From positions 310,001-374,000 of the forward strand of contig NZ_AP026800.1 of assembly GCF_033095945.1 (NCBI RefSeq): DNA of 64,000 nt. The letters are read 5' to 3'. This stretch comes from Bombiscardovia apis. GTDB lineage: Bacteria > Actinomycetota > Actinomycetes > Actinomycetales > Bifidobacteriaceae. Position numbers and translations under genes: made by a program. The notes below the pieces were generated by a model. That model ran no database searches and was not told the DNA's origin. It saw nothing but the letters and a program-made list of their open reading frames with translations. Shown piece after piece: positions 26,239 to 33,840 of this stretch; the first letter of the stretch is position 1; each line of letters opens with the position of its first letter.

Positions 26239-26311
26239 GCCTCCATCGTCTAGCGGCCTAGGACTACGCCCTCTCACGGCGCCAACACCGGTTCAAATCC
26301 GGTTGGAGGTA
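26239..26311 (+). tRNA. tRNA-Glu (anticodon CTC)
   Basis: A 73-base cloverleaf: acceptor GCCTCCA / TGGAGGT with discriminator A, D arm GTCTAGCGGCCTAGGAC, anticodon loop CTCTCAC giving CTC, and T arm ACCGG-TTCAAAT-CCGGT. It reads GAG codons. The top pair of the anticodon stem (A27-C43) is mismatched, unlike the usual C-G there. CCA is not encoded. Confidence 0.9.
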
Positions 26312-26355
26312 CAAGGTCTGGTAGTAGCTGTGTTCAGCAGCTGCCACGAGCCCAT

Positions 26356-26427
26356 TGGGGTATGGTGTAATTGGCAACACGGGTGATTCTGGTTCATCTG
26401 TTCTAGGTTCGAGTCCTGGTACCCCAG
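26356..26427 (+). tRNA. tRNA-Gln (anticodon CTG)
   Basis: A 72-base cloverleaf: acceptor TGGGGTA / TACCCCA with discriminator G, anticodon stem GGTGA / TCATC with loop TTCTGGT giving CTG, and T arm with GTTCGAGTC. It reads CAG codons. It lies 44 bases after tRNA-Glu and shares the promoter and terminator. CCA is not encoded. Confidence 0.92.
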
Positions 26428-26443
26428 CTTTTGTTGTAAATGG

Positions 26444-26475
26444 CGGTTTCTTGCGGTTGCGAGGAGCCGTTTTTG
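26444..26475 (+). terminator. Terminator of the tRNA unit
   Basis: CGGTTTCTTGC and GCGAGGAGCCG pair over 11 positions, four of them G-U, around the 4-base loop GGTT, followed by TTTTT. It lies 17 bases after tRNA-Gln. Confidence 0.75.
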
Positions 26476-26527
26476 CGTATACAGGCCGTTAGGTATTGGG
26501 GTATGTCTGGCGTACGGGGAGATTCTT

Positions 26528-27274
26528 ATGGGGTTGTGGTCTCAGCAGCGCGAGACTGACCAAGTTGACTGGTCAAGCGATAATGCTGACCAGCTCGATA
26601 CCCCAGATATGCCTGCTAATCGGGCCAGCTTCGACAGCGCCTCTAACGCTCCTGGTAGTGAGCAGTCCAGCCGCATATTTTGCCCTAAATTACCTATGCG
26701 CGCGCCGTCTAAGCGCATGGTCGGGCAGACCTTTCTGATTAACATAACGAGCGCTATCTTCGTGGCAATGGTCTGTACCCTGCCCCTCGTGCGCCAACCC
26801 AATTATGCAGCCATGTTCCACTATCTGCGTGGTGGAGACCCGAATCTGTGGAAACAGTTCAAGCCCAAAATGGCGCAGAAGATGCTCTCAGGTGGGGGCG
26901 GTACTGGAAAAGTTTATGCTGGCCTTGCAGTGATAGCAATTGCTGCTGTATCAATCGTGTGGGTCTGCGTGGACTTCAGCAAGTATCCCGGGCTGATAGT
27001 TGCCCTAGCGCTAGCGAGTCTGGCACTGGCTTTCCTGCTCGAAACGTATGGCCCTTATTGCCTCTACTTTGGCAAGTATTTCAAGTATGTAAGGGCCACG
27101 CCGCCCGGTGCTTGGGGATGGTTTGGCCTGCTCTTACTTGTTGACGCTGCGCTGGCAGGCATCTTCGTGGCAGTGCCCTTCGTATTCCCCGTGTTTGCCC
27201 TCTTAGGCTATTCTTGGCTGGTCTATGGTAAGGCCATCGTGTATCTGAAAATCTTTTCGCAAGTCCGAGCTTAG
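26528..27274 (+). CDS. Hypothetical membrane protein
   Basis: 248 residues of no family I can name. The first 62 residues are hydrophilic and acidic (ETDQVDWSSDNADQLDTPDM) and probably cytoplasmic. Hydrophobic segments follow at about 73-90, 128-150, 155-175, 198-220 and 222-240, giving four or five membrane helices. GGGGAGATTCTT precedes the ATG with correct spacing. It stands alone between the tRNA unit and a convergent small membrane protein; nothing nearby suggests a role. Confidence 0.75.
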   Translation: MGLWSQQRETDQVDWSSDNADQLDTPDMPANRASFDSASNAPGSEQSSRIFCPKLPMRAPSKRMVGQTFLINITSAIFVAMVCTLPLVRQPNYAAMFHYLRGGDPNLWKQFKPKMAQKMLSGGGGTGKVYAGLAVIAIAAVSIVWVCVDFSKYPGLIVALALASLALAFLLETYGPYCLYFGKYFKYVRATPPGAWGWFGLLLLVDAALAGIFVAVPFVFPVFALLGYSWLVYGKAIVYLKIFSQVRA

Positions 27275-27354
27275 GGCACCGCTTGTTTTATATCTCTTTC
27301 GCAGATGCGAGCAGTGAGCAAGTGGCGCACTAGGTACATCTCGTGCGACTCAGC

Positions 27355-27810
27355 TCAGGAGTTGCGGGAAGATGCGGGCATGATGATATTCAAGTCGCTG
27401 GGCGTATCGCCTTCGTAGAGCCGCATAGCGTGGTCTAAGCCGACGACCGCAGTCAAGAGGCGGGGGTCGCCCGTCTCGGTATTGGTAATGCGGATCTGGT
27501 ATTCGCCGGGCCTGGCGAATTTGATGGCTTCGCTCACAAAATTCTGGTTGTTGCGCACGAATTCGACCTCTGAGGGATTGAAACCGTAGGCGCGGCGAAT
27601 ATTTCCGGGGTTAGTGGTGTTTTTGGGGTTGTGCATAACGATGAAATACTCGCAGACTCCGCCAATAACTGCGATTGCAATGCCTACGAACCTCCAAGTG
27701 GTCATAAAGCACCAGAGTAAAACGCCCCCAGCCAGCGCTGCCCCACATACCGTAAGTTGGAGGGCCACTTTCTGACTCATGCTTCCATAGAGCTGCACAG
27801 AATCGTCCAT
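27355..27810 (-). CDS. Small hypothetical membrane protein with two N-terminal helices
   Basis: 151 residues. Two adjacent hydrophobic segments lie at about 18-35 and 40-58 (ALAGGVLLWCFMTTWRFVGIA), followed by a cytoplasmic or extracytoplasmic part of about 90 residues with GEYQIRITNTETGDPRLLTA that looks beta-rich. I do not recognise a family. GGGAAAGG lies eight bases before the ATG at 27810, better than the upstream GTG that would add three residues. It is convergent with the previous gene and divergent from ndh. Confidence 0.7.
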   Translation of the reverse strand: MDDSVQLYGSMSQKVALQLTVCGAALAGGVLLWCFMTTWRFVGIAIAVIGGVCEYFIVMHNPKNTTNPGNIRRAYGFNPSEVEFVRNNQNFVSEAIKFARPGEYQIRITNTETGDPRLLTAVVGLDHAMRLYEGDTPSDLNIIMPASSRNS

Positions 27811-27975
27811 CGATTGCACCTTTCCCCCTAAAAATTGCTGCCTTCTTTGAGCAATTACCTACCGTTAATGGTATCAATCGCCAGCGCGAGTGGGCATGTT
27901 GCTTGCAATTTTGAGTGCTATGCAGATACTTACAAATGAATAAAACTCGGGTGTTTTTGCCGTGTTCTCGTCGCA

Positions 27976-27995
27976 AGTGTGGGATTGATTACACT
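27976..27995. promoter_or_regulatory. CRP/GlxR-like degenerate palindrome upstream of ndh
   Basis: The arms AGTGT and ACACT flank 10 bases; the inner part TGTGG-N6-TTACA matches TGTGA-N6-TCACA in 8 of 10 positions. Its centre is about 80 bases before the predicted ndh start point, a position used by activators. The rest of the 355-base region between the two divergent genes holds only the ndh promoter and a GC-rich hairpin near 28085. Confidence 0.3.
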
Positions 27996-28030
27996 AAAGC
28001 TCGATTATCGGTGTTTCGGGAGAGCCGTAT

Positions 28031-28059
28031 TTTTCAATACCTTCACTTCCGCCTATACT
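28031..28059 (+). promoter_or_regulatory. Candidate promoter of ndh
   Basis: TTTTCA (28031-28036) and TATACT (28054-28059) with a 17-base spacer. It would give a leader of about 100 bases that contains a GC-rich hairpin with arms GGCTGC and GCAGCC. Confidence 0.45.
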
Positions 28060-28165
28060 AGAGATGTATCTACAGTGGCTGGGCTGCCGCTGTCGTGGCG
28101 CAGCCTAGTAACTCGTGCGTGCCTAATTGCTGCGACAGCGAAGCGTGAGCAAGAGGTGGGAGTTT

Positions 28166-29341
28166 ATGAAGACGATTGTGGTTCTAGGTGGCGGGTATGC
28201 AGGTCTACGGGCAGCCCGGCAGATTGCCAGTGCCAAAACGCACCAACGAATTATTCTGATTAATAAGAATACTTATCATTATGAGGCCACGCAGCTCCAC
28301 CAAGTTGCGGCTGGCACCCTTGAGCCCAGCGACATCACATTCGATATCAAGAGCGTGGCCCCTAAAGGTGTCGAAGTCATCATCGACGAAGTGCAGCGCA
28401 TCGATCGCGACCAGCACCAAGTCTTGCTGTCCCAGCAAGAGCCGGTCTCATACGACTATTTGGTCAATGCTCTCGGCTTTGAATCCGAGACTTTCGGCAT
28501 TGAGGGCGCGCAAGAGAACAGTCTGCCCCTGGTAGATATCAACACGGCTGTTGCTGCCCGCCAGCATCTTGAGCAGACCTTGGCCCGCTACCAAACCAGC
28601 AAGGATGAGCAAGATTTAAGCATTGTGGTTTGTGGAGCCGGCTTCACTAGCATCGAATACTTGGGCGAACTGGTCTATCGCATGCCCAAGTTGGCCAAGC
28701 AGTACAAGTTCCCGCTCGAAAAAGTCAAGATTTCCTGCATCGAAGCGGCAGACAGTATTCTGCCTATGTTTGAGCGCGGCCTGGCTGATTGGGCTACTAA
28801 TTACCTGCGTAAGAAGGGCGTTGAGTTCCACACGTCAACGCCTATTACCTCCATCCGCCCGGGCCAAGTGGTCAGCAATGATCAAGTATTCTCGGGCCAC
28901 ACCGTTATTTGGACTACCGGCGTGCGTGGCAGCGAAGTTATCTCAGCCTCGGGCTACCCAGCCAAGCGCAACCGCGTAGTCGTGCAGGAAGACCTCACTG
29001 TAGAAGGCCACCCTGAAGAGTTTCTGATCGGCGATGTTAGCGCAGTCCCGGATCCGCAAAGCGGCCGCCTCTACCCAACTACCGCTCAGATTTCGATTGC
29101 CCAAGCCAACTGTGCAGCTGCGAACATTGCTGCTCGCTTAGCGGGGCAACCAAGCCAGAAGTTCACCTTCAAGAGCGTAGGGACCGTGTGTTCCCTAGGT
29201 CCCTTCTCAGGTGTGGCTCAAATTGAAATTATGGGTCAGATGAAACTGAAAGGCTTAGCAGTAGGAGTAGTTAAGCAATTTACTAACTATCGTACTGTGT
29301 TGGAATTAGCTGATTGTAAGGCCATGCTTGCCAGCAGGTAG
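28166..29341 (+). CDS. ndh: Type II NADH dehydrogenase (NAD(P)/FAD-dependent oxidoreductase)
   Basis: 391 residues. The FAD dinucleotide fold starts at once with VVLGGGYAGLRAARQI (residues 4-19), the second NAD-binding fold is IVVCGAGFTSIEYLGEL (about 152-168), and GDVSAVPD (about 291-298) is the FAD-ribityl-binding motif. NDH-2 enzymes pass electrons from NADH to a membrane quinone without pumping protons. The enzyme is about 40 residues shorter than some family members but retains both folds. AGAGGTGGG gives the start at 28166. It is followed 52 bases later by cydA, so NADH oxidation and terminal oxygen reduction are encoded side by side. Confidence 0.85.
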   Translation: MKTIVVLGGGYAGLRAARQIASAKTHQRIILINKNTYHYEATQLHQVAAGTLEPSDITFDIKSVAPKGVEVIIDEVQRIDRDQHQVLLSQQEPVSYDYLVNALGFESETFGIEGAQENSLPLVDINTAVAARQHLEQTLARYQTSKDEQDLSIVVCGAGFTSIEYLGELVYRMPKLAKQYKFPLEKVKISCIEAADSILPMFERGLADWATNYLRKKGVEFHTSTPITSIRPGQVVSNDQVFSGHTVIWTTGVRGSEVISASGYPAKRNRVVVQEDLTVEGHPEEFLIGDVSAVPDPQSGRLYPTTAQISIAQANCAAANIAARLAGQPSQKFTFKSVGTVCSLGPFSGVAQIEIMGQMKLKGLAVGVVKQFTNYRTVLELADCKAMLASR

Positions 29342-29393
29342 CCGGCGGCTCGCTCAAGAATCAGTCCAAAAATAAAGAGAAGGAAGGAAGGAA

Positions 29394-30899
29394 ATGGGTA
29401 ACGTATTGACGTTGTCGCGAATACAGTTTGCGATGACGACGATTTATCACTTCTTCTTCGTGCCTATGACTATCGGCGTTGGTCTTGCTGTAGCCATTAT
29501 GGAGACTATGTATGTGGTCACCAAGAAGGAAGTGTACAAAAAGATGACGAAGTTCTGGAGCAAGGTCTTCCTGCTCTCCTTCGCCGTTGGTGTTGTTACA
29601 GGTATTATTCAGGAGTTCCAGTTTGGCATGAACTGGTCCAATTACTCACGTTTCATGGGAGACATTTTCGGGGCTCCTCTGGCTATTGAGGCATTGGTTT
29701 CCTTCTTCTTGGAGTCCACCTTCATCGGCGTGTGGATGTTCACCTGGGACCGCTTCAAGCCGGTCTGGCACTGCGTCTTCATCTGGCTCACCAATTTGGG
29801 CTCCATCCTCTCTGCACTGTGGATTTTGACTGCAAACTCCTTCATGCAGCACCCAGTGGGGTTCGAGATCAACACCGAGACGGGCCACGCTCGCCTACGC
29901 TCCTTCAAAGACTTAATTACTAATCCGCAGCTGTGGATTGAGTTCCCCCACGTGCTTTCGGCTGCTATCTGCACCGGCGCTTTCGTGGTGATGGGCTGCG
30001 CTGCTTGGAGCTTCCTGCGTATGCGTGTGAAGAACAAGAGCGACGTGGCTGCTGTCGAAGCCGACGGTACTCGCGCTGCTAAGGTAGATCTGTTCACTCG
30101 TTCCATGCGCATCGCCGCTGTTATGGGCTTGGTTGGTGCCTCCTGCGCTATCTACTTCGGCGATCTTCAGGGCAAGTATATTACTTACGATCAGCCTATG
30201 AAACTTGCTGCTATCGAGGGTATCTACGAAGATACCGGCGATCCTGCTCCTTGGCAGGCTGTGGCTCTCATTAACGAAAAGGACCACAAGGTTGAGAAGT
30301 CGCTCGACGTTCCCGGTGCTGGTTCCAAGCTCTACTACGGCAAGGATGACGGCTATGTGAAGGGCATGAACTCCGTCAACAAAGAACTCCACGAAAAGTA
30401 CGATGCCAAGTTCGGCGAAGATATGAACTACTACCTTCCTACTACCGTGCTTTTCTGGGTCTTTAGGCTTATGGTCATGGTTGGCTTCGGCTTCGCACTT
30501 GTTTCGATTCTGGTTTTGTGGTTCACCCGCAAGAAGAAAAACACTATGTGGAAGAGCCGTTGGAAGCTGTGGATTATGGGTCTCATGACCTTTGCTCCCT
30601 TCTTGGCCACGACTTCGGGCTGGATGGTCACCGAGATGGGGCGCTACCCCTGGATTGTCTACGGCTACCAGACCATCGCAGACGCTATCTCGCCTACGAG
30701 CACGGCTCCAAAGCTGCTCTTCTCCTGCATCGTATACTTCCTCCTCTTCCTGCTCATGGGCTCGGTGATGATTTTCTACACCCGCCGTGTCTTGCATCAG
30801 GGGCCAGATTACGAGCCAGACAATGGTGATAAGCCGGTTGCAGCCACTGGGGCTACTACTCCAGCTGCTCCCGTTTCAAGGAAGGTGGCATTGGCATGA
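29394..30899 (+). CDS. cydA: Cytochrome bd quinol oxidase subunit I
   Basis: 501 residues with nine predicted helices. The heme ligands are in their usual places: His19 in TIYHFFFVPMTIG, His186 in EFPHVLSA and a methionine in GWMVTEMGRYPW (about residues 407-418), which also holds the GRYPW motif. The Q-loop between helices 6 and 7 is of the short type. CydA oxidises quinol and reduces O2 with high affinity. The ribosome site AAGGAAGGAA is strong. The TGA overlaps the ATG of cydB by four bases. Confidence 0.96.
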   Translation: MGNVLTLSRIQFAMTTIYHFFFVPMTIGVGLAVAIMETMYVVTKKEVYKKMTKFWSKVFLLSFAVGVVTGIIQEFQFGMNWSNYSRFMGDIFGAPLAIEALVSFFLESTFIGVWMFTWDRFKPVWHCVFIWLTNLGSILSALWILTANSFMQHPVGFEINTETGHARLRSFKDLITNPQLWIEFPHVLSAAICTGAFVVMGCAAWSFLRMRVKNKSDVAAVEADGTRAAKVDLFTRSMRIAAVMGLVGASCAIYFGDLQGKYITYDQPMKLAAIEGIYEDTGDPAPWQAVALINEKDHKVEKSLDVPGAGSKLYYGKDDGYVKGMNSVNKELHEKYDAKFGEDMNYYLPTTVLFWVFRLMVMVGFGFALVSILVLWFTRKKKNTMWKSRWKLWIMGLMTFAPFLATTSGWMVTEMGRYPWIVYGYQTIADAISPTSTAPKLLFSCIVYFLLFLLMGSVMIFYTRRVLHQGPDYEPDNGDKPVAATGATTPAAPVSRKVALA

Positions 30900-31936
30900 G
30901 CTTCCTACAAGTGATGTGGTTCGGCGTTATTGGTTTACTGTTCGCCGGTTTCCTCCTTTTTGAGGGATTTGACTTCGGCGTGGGCATGGCAACTCGCTTT
31001 ATCGCCCGCGACGGAGACGAGCGCGCGCTCTTCATGAGGGCTATCGGTCCTCACTGGGACGGCAATGAAGTGTGGCTCATTACGGCTGGTGGCGCTATGT
31101 TTGCTGCCTTCCCGCTCTGGTATGCTTCGCTCTTCTCGGGCTATTACATCCTGCTCTTCTTGGTGCTGGTTGCCCTGATTTTGCGCGGCACCTCCTTTGA
31201 GTTCGCAAGCCACGCTCTGACTTCCAAGGAGCGCAACATCTGGCAGTGGACCAACTTTATTGGTTCCTTCTTTGCTCCCTTCTTCCTTGGCATGCTGCTC
31301 ACCTCCTTCATGCAGGGTGTTCCTATGGACGATGAAGGCAATGCTTGGGTCGGTTTCTTCGGTGTCTTCAACTGGCTTTCGGTAGTCGGCGGCATTGCAG
31401 TAGTATTCTTCTGCTTCCTGCACGGCCTGCACTTCTTGAGCCTCAAGTTGGGCCCCGGCGACTCTCGCAGGATGCTCAACACCACGGCTAAGCTCTACTG
31501 GATTGCCTACCCGGCTCTGGTGGTTTTCGTGGTTCTCTCCATGTTCATGACGGACTTCTACAGCGCGCGCCCGGTTTCAACTTGGCTGCTCACTGTCGTG
31601 GTGCTCGTGGCCACGGTTTGCGCTCACTTGAGCGCTATCAAGCATCGCGGTGGTTTCGCCTTCGCGTCCTCGGGCATTACGCTTATGGCGCTGATTGCTT
31701 GGATTTTCAACGGTATCTTCCCTCGCGTGATGATTGCGGACGATCCGGCGAAGAGCCTGCTCATTCAGGACGCATCCGCCTCGCCTTACACGCTCAAGGT
31801 TATGACCATCGTGTTGTGCATTTTCCTGCCCATCATGCTGGCCTACTTCATCTGGTCTTACTTCATTCAGCGCAAGCGTTTGGTGTCTGGCGATGTAAGC
31901 ATGACCGATGTGCGCCCGGTAGTAGTGGCTCACTGA
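30896..31936 (+). CDS. cydB: Cytochrome bd quinol oxidase subunit II
   Basis: 346 residues with eight or nine predicted helices, starting with the typical GLLFAGFLLFEGFDFGVGM and containing RAIGPHWDGNEVWLI (about residues 45-59), a family hallmark. CydB forms the structural partner of CydA and contains the oxygen or proton path. Length is normal. It is coupled to cydA by a four-base overlap and followed 47 bases later by cydD. Confidence 0.96.
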   Translation: MSFLQVMWFGVIGLLFAGFLLFEGFDFGVGMATRFIARDGDERALFMRAIGPHWDGNEVWLITAGGAMFAAFPLWYASLFSGYYILLFLVLVALILRGTSFEFASHALTSKERNIWQWTNFIGSFFAPFFLGMLLTSFMQGVPMDDEGNAWVGFFGVFNWLSVVGGIAVVFFCFLHGLHFLSLKLGPGDSRRMLNTTAKLYWIAYPALVVFVVLSMFMTDFYSARPVSTWLLTVVVLVATVCAHLSAIKHRGGFAFASSGITLMALIAWIFNGIFPRVMIADDPAKSLLIQDASASPYTLKVMTIVLCIFLPIMLAYFIWSYFIQRKRLVSGDVSMTDVRPVVVAH

Positions 31937-31983
31937 GAATTATGCTCAATTGAGCAGTTTGTTCAATCGGAGAGGACATTCAC

Positions 31984-33840
31984 TTGATAGATAAGAGTCT
32001 CTTTCAGTTCGCTGGCATCAAACGTCAAATGCTGGCGCTGGCGGTGCTCTCAATCCTTCAAGGAGCCTGCATCTCAGGTCAGGCCATTGGCTTGACCTGG
32101 GCGCTGGTGCAGATTTGGCACCGCCGGGCGATGTCCTCTCTCTTGATTCCCACACTCGCCTTCCTGCTGGCCTTTATATGCCGCCACTTGTGCGAGGTGG
32201 GTAAGCAGAAACTGTCGAGCACGTTCGCCGATGGTGTGGTTCGTCAGTTGCGCCCGCAGGTGCAAGAGAAGGTCTTCCGTTTGGGCCCAGCAGCGCTCAG
32301 CCAGCGCGGCACCGGTTCTGCGGTGACCATGCTCATCGATGGTCTCGATGAAGTAAAAATGTATGTTCAGACGGTCTTGCCCAAGATGATGGACATGACC
32401 TTCATTCCGATTATCACCTTAGTTGTGATTTGGTCGCAGAGCCCGGTTAGTGGCATTATTCTACTGTTTATGCTGCCCCTGCTCTTCTTCTTTTTAGCGA
32501 TTCTGGGCCTAGCTGCCCGCGACCGCTCCAACAAGCAATACGCCCAGTTCCGCAAGCTCAACACTCGCTTCGTAGACACTATTCTGGGCTTGCCTACCTT
32601 GAAAATGCTCGGCATCGCAGACGAGTATGAGCACGAAATTTACTCGGTTTCCGACCGCTTCCGCAAGCGCACTATGTCGGTGATTCGCGTGGCCCTCACC
32701 TCTACTTTTGCTCTTGACTTCTTCACCACGCTGGCTATCGCCATGATGGCCGTATTCCTAGGCAATCGCCTCATTAATGGCACTGTAGCCCTCTTTCCTT
32801 CGATGCTGGCGCTGATTTTGGCTCCTGACTACTTCCTGCCCATCCGCCAGTTTGGCGACGACTACCATGCCACTTTGGATGGTAAGAACGCCCTGCAAGA
32901 TATGCAAGCGCTGCTGAACCGCACTGAGCCTGAGCAAGATAGCGAGTTGGAATGGTCTGGCTGGACTGCCCAAAGCCAGTTGAATCTGACTGATGTGAAC
33001 TTTACCTATCCCGCCAAACTGCGCGAGGATGACCTCACCCAAGTGGGTAAGAGCGCGGGTTCGAGCAAGGATCCGGCAGCCCCCCAACAAGCGGCAGCTT
33101 CCGCGGGCGCAGGAGACTTGGCAGCTGAGCAGATAGCGCCCGCCCTGACCGGCTTAGACCTGAATCTGAGCGGTTTCAGCAAGGTAGCCGTGATTGGTCG
33201 CTCTGGCGCTGGCAAGTCTACGTTGGTCCAGCTTCTAGCTGGTTTTAATCAGCCCACCAGCGGCTCCATCAGCCTCGACGGCCAAGAACTCAGGCATTTC
33301 AACGCTCAAGCCTGGCAGCGTCATATTTCATACATCCCGCAGGTGCCCTACATTTTCTCGGGCACTATCGGCGACAATATCCGCTTCTACGCGCAGGAAG
33401 CCGGCCAAGAAGCCACCCTTGAAGCTGCCCACCAGGCCGGGCTCGACAGCTGGCTAGCCCAACTGCCCGAAGGTCTAGAAACCTTGATAGGGGAGGGGCA
33501 CCGGGGCATTTCTGGCGGCCAAGCCCAACGCATAGCCCTGGCCCGAGTCCTGCTTGACAAGTCGCGCGAAATTCTCCTCTTCGACGAACCGACCGCGCAC
33601 TTGGATATCGAAACCGAATACGACTTGAAGCAGACGCTCCTGCCGATTATGAAAGACCACTTGGTGATTTTCGCCACCCATCGCCTGCACTGGCTGGCCG
33701 ACGTGGATCAGGTCATCATGCTAGACAAGGGGCGGATTGTGGCCCAGGGCGAGCCCGCAGAACTCATAGGCAAGGGTGGTCCTTTGGATCAGCTTATCGA
33801 TCAGATGGGAGGCAACCAGATTGCTGGATACCTCAACTGA
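31984..33840 (+). CDS. cydD: ABC transporter CydD, cytochrome bd assembly
   Basis: 618 residues, a fused membrane and ATPase half-transporter. Six helices occupy residues up to about 300. The ATPase has Walker A GRSGAGKST (about 405-413), the signature SGGQAQRIALARVLLD (about 509-524) and Walker B ILLFDEPTAHLD. Between the first ATPase strand (LTDVNFTYP) and Walker A there is an inserted Ala/Pro-rich loop of about 45 residues (KSAGSSKDPAAPQQAAASAG) not usual in CydD. CydDC exports thiols and is required to mature cytochrome bd. The start is TTG with GAGAGGA upstream; no in-frame ATG lies closer. Confidence 0.9.
   Translation: MIDKSLFQFAGIKRQMLALAVLSILQGACISGQAIGLTWALVQIWHRRAMSSLLIPTLAFLLAFICRHLCEVGKQKLSSTFADGVVRQLRPQVQEKVFRLGPAALSQRGTGSAVTMLIDGLDEVKMYVQTVLPKMMDMTFIPIITLVVIWSQSPVSGIILLFMLPLLFFFLAILGLAARDRSNKQYAQFRKLNTRFVDTILGLPTLKMLGIADEYEHEIYSVSDRFRKRTMSVIRVALTSTFALDFFTTLAIAMMAVFLGNRLINGTVALFPSMLALILAPDYFLPIRQFGDDYHATLDGKNALQDMQALLNRTEPEQDSELEWSGWTAQSQLNLTDVNFTYPAKLREDDLTQVGKSAGSSKDPAAPQQAAASAGAGDLAAEQIAPALTGLDLNLSGFSKVAVIGRSGAGKSTLVQLLAGFNQPTSGSISLDGQELRHFNAQAWQRHISYIPQVPYIFSGTIGDNIRFYAQEAGQEATLEAAHQAGLDSWLAQLPEGLETLIGEGHRGISGGQAQRIALARVLLDKSREILLFDEPTAHLDIETEYDLKQTLLPIMKDHLVIFATHRLHWLADVDQVIMLDKGRIVAQGEPAELIGKGGPLDQLIDQMGGNQIAGYLN

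Noticed and set aside
26195..26386. 63-codon frame across the tRNA genes
   Set aside because: It covers the tRNA-Glu and most of the spacer to tRNA-Gln; the cloverleaf structures explain the sequence.
33776..33820. Longer N-terminus for CydC
   Set aside because: No ribosome site is present there, and the extra residues are a frame-shifted reading of the cydD 3' end.
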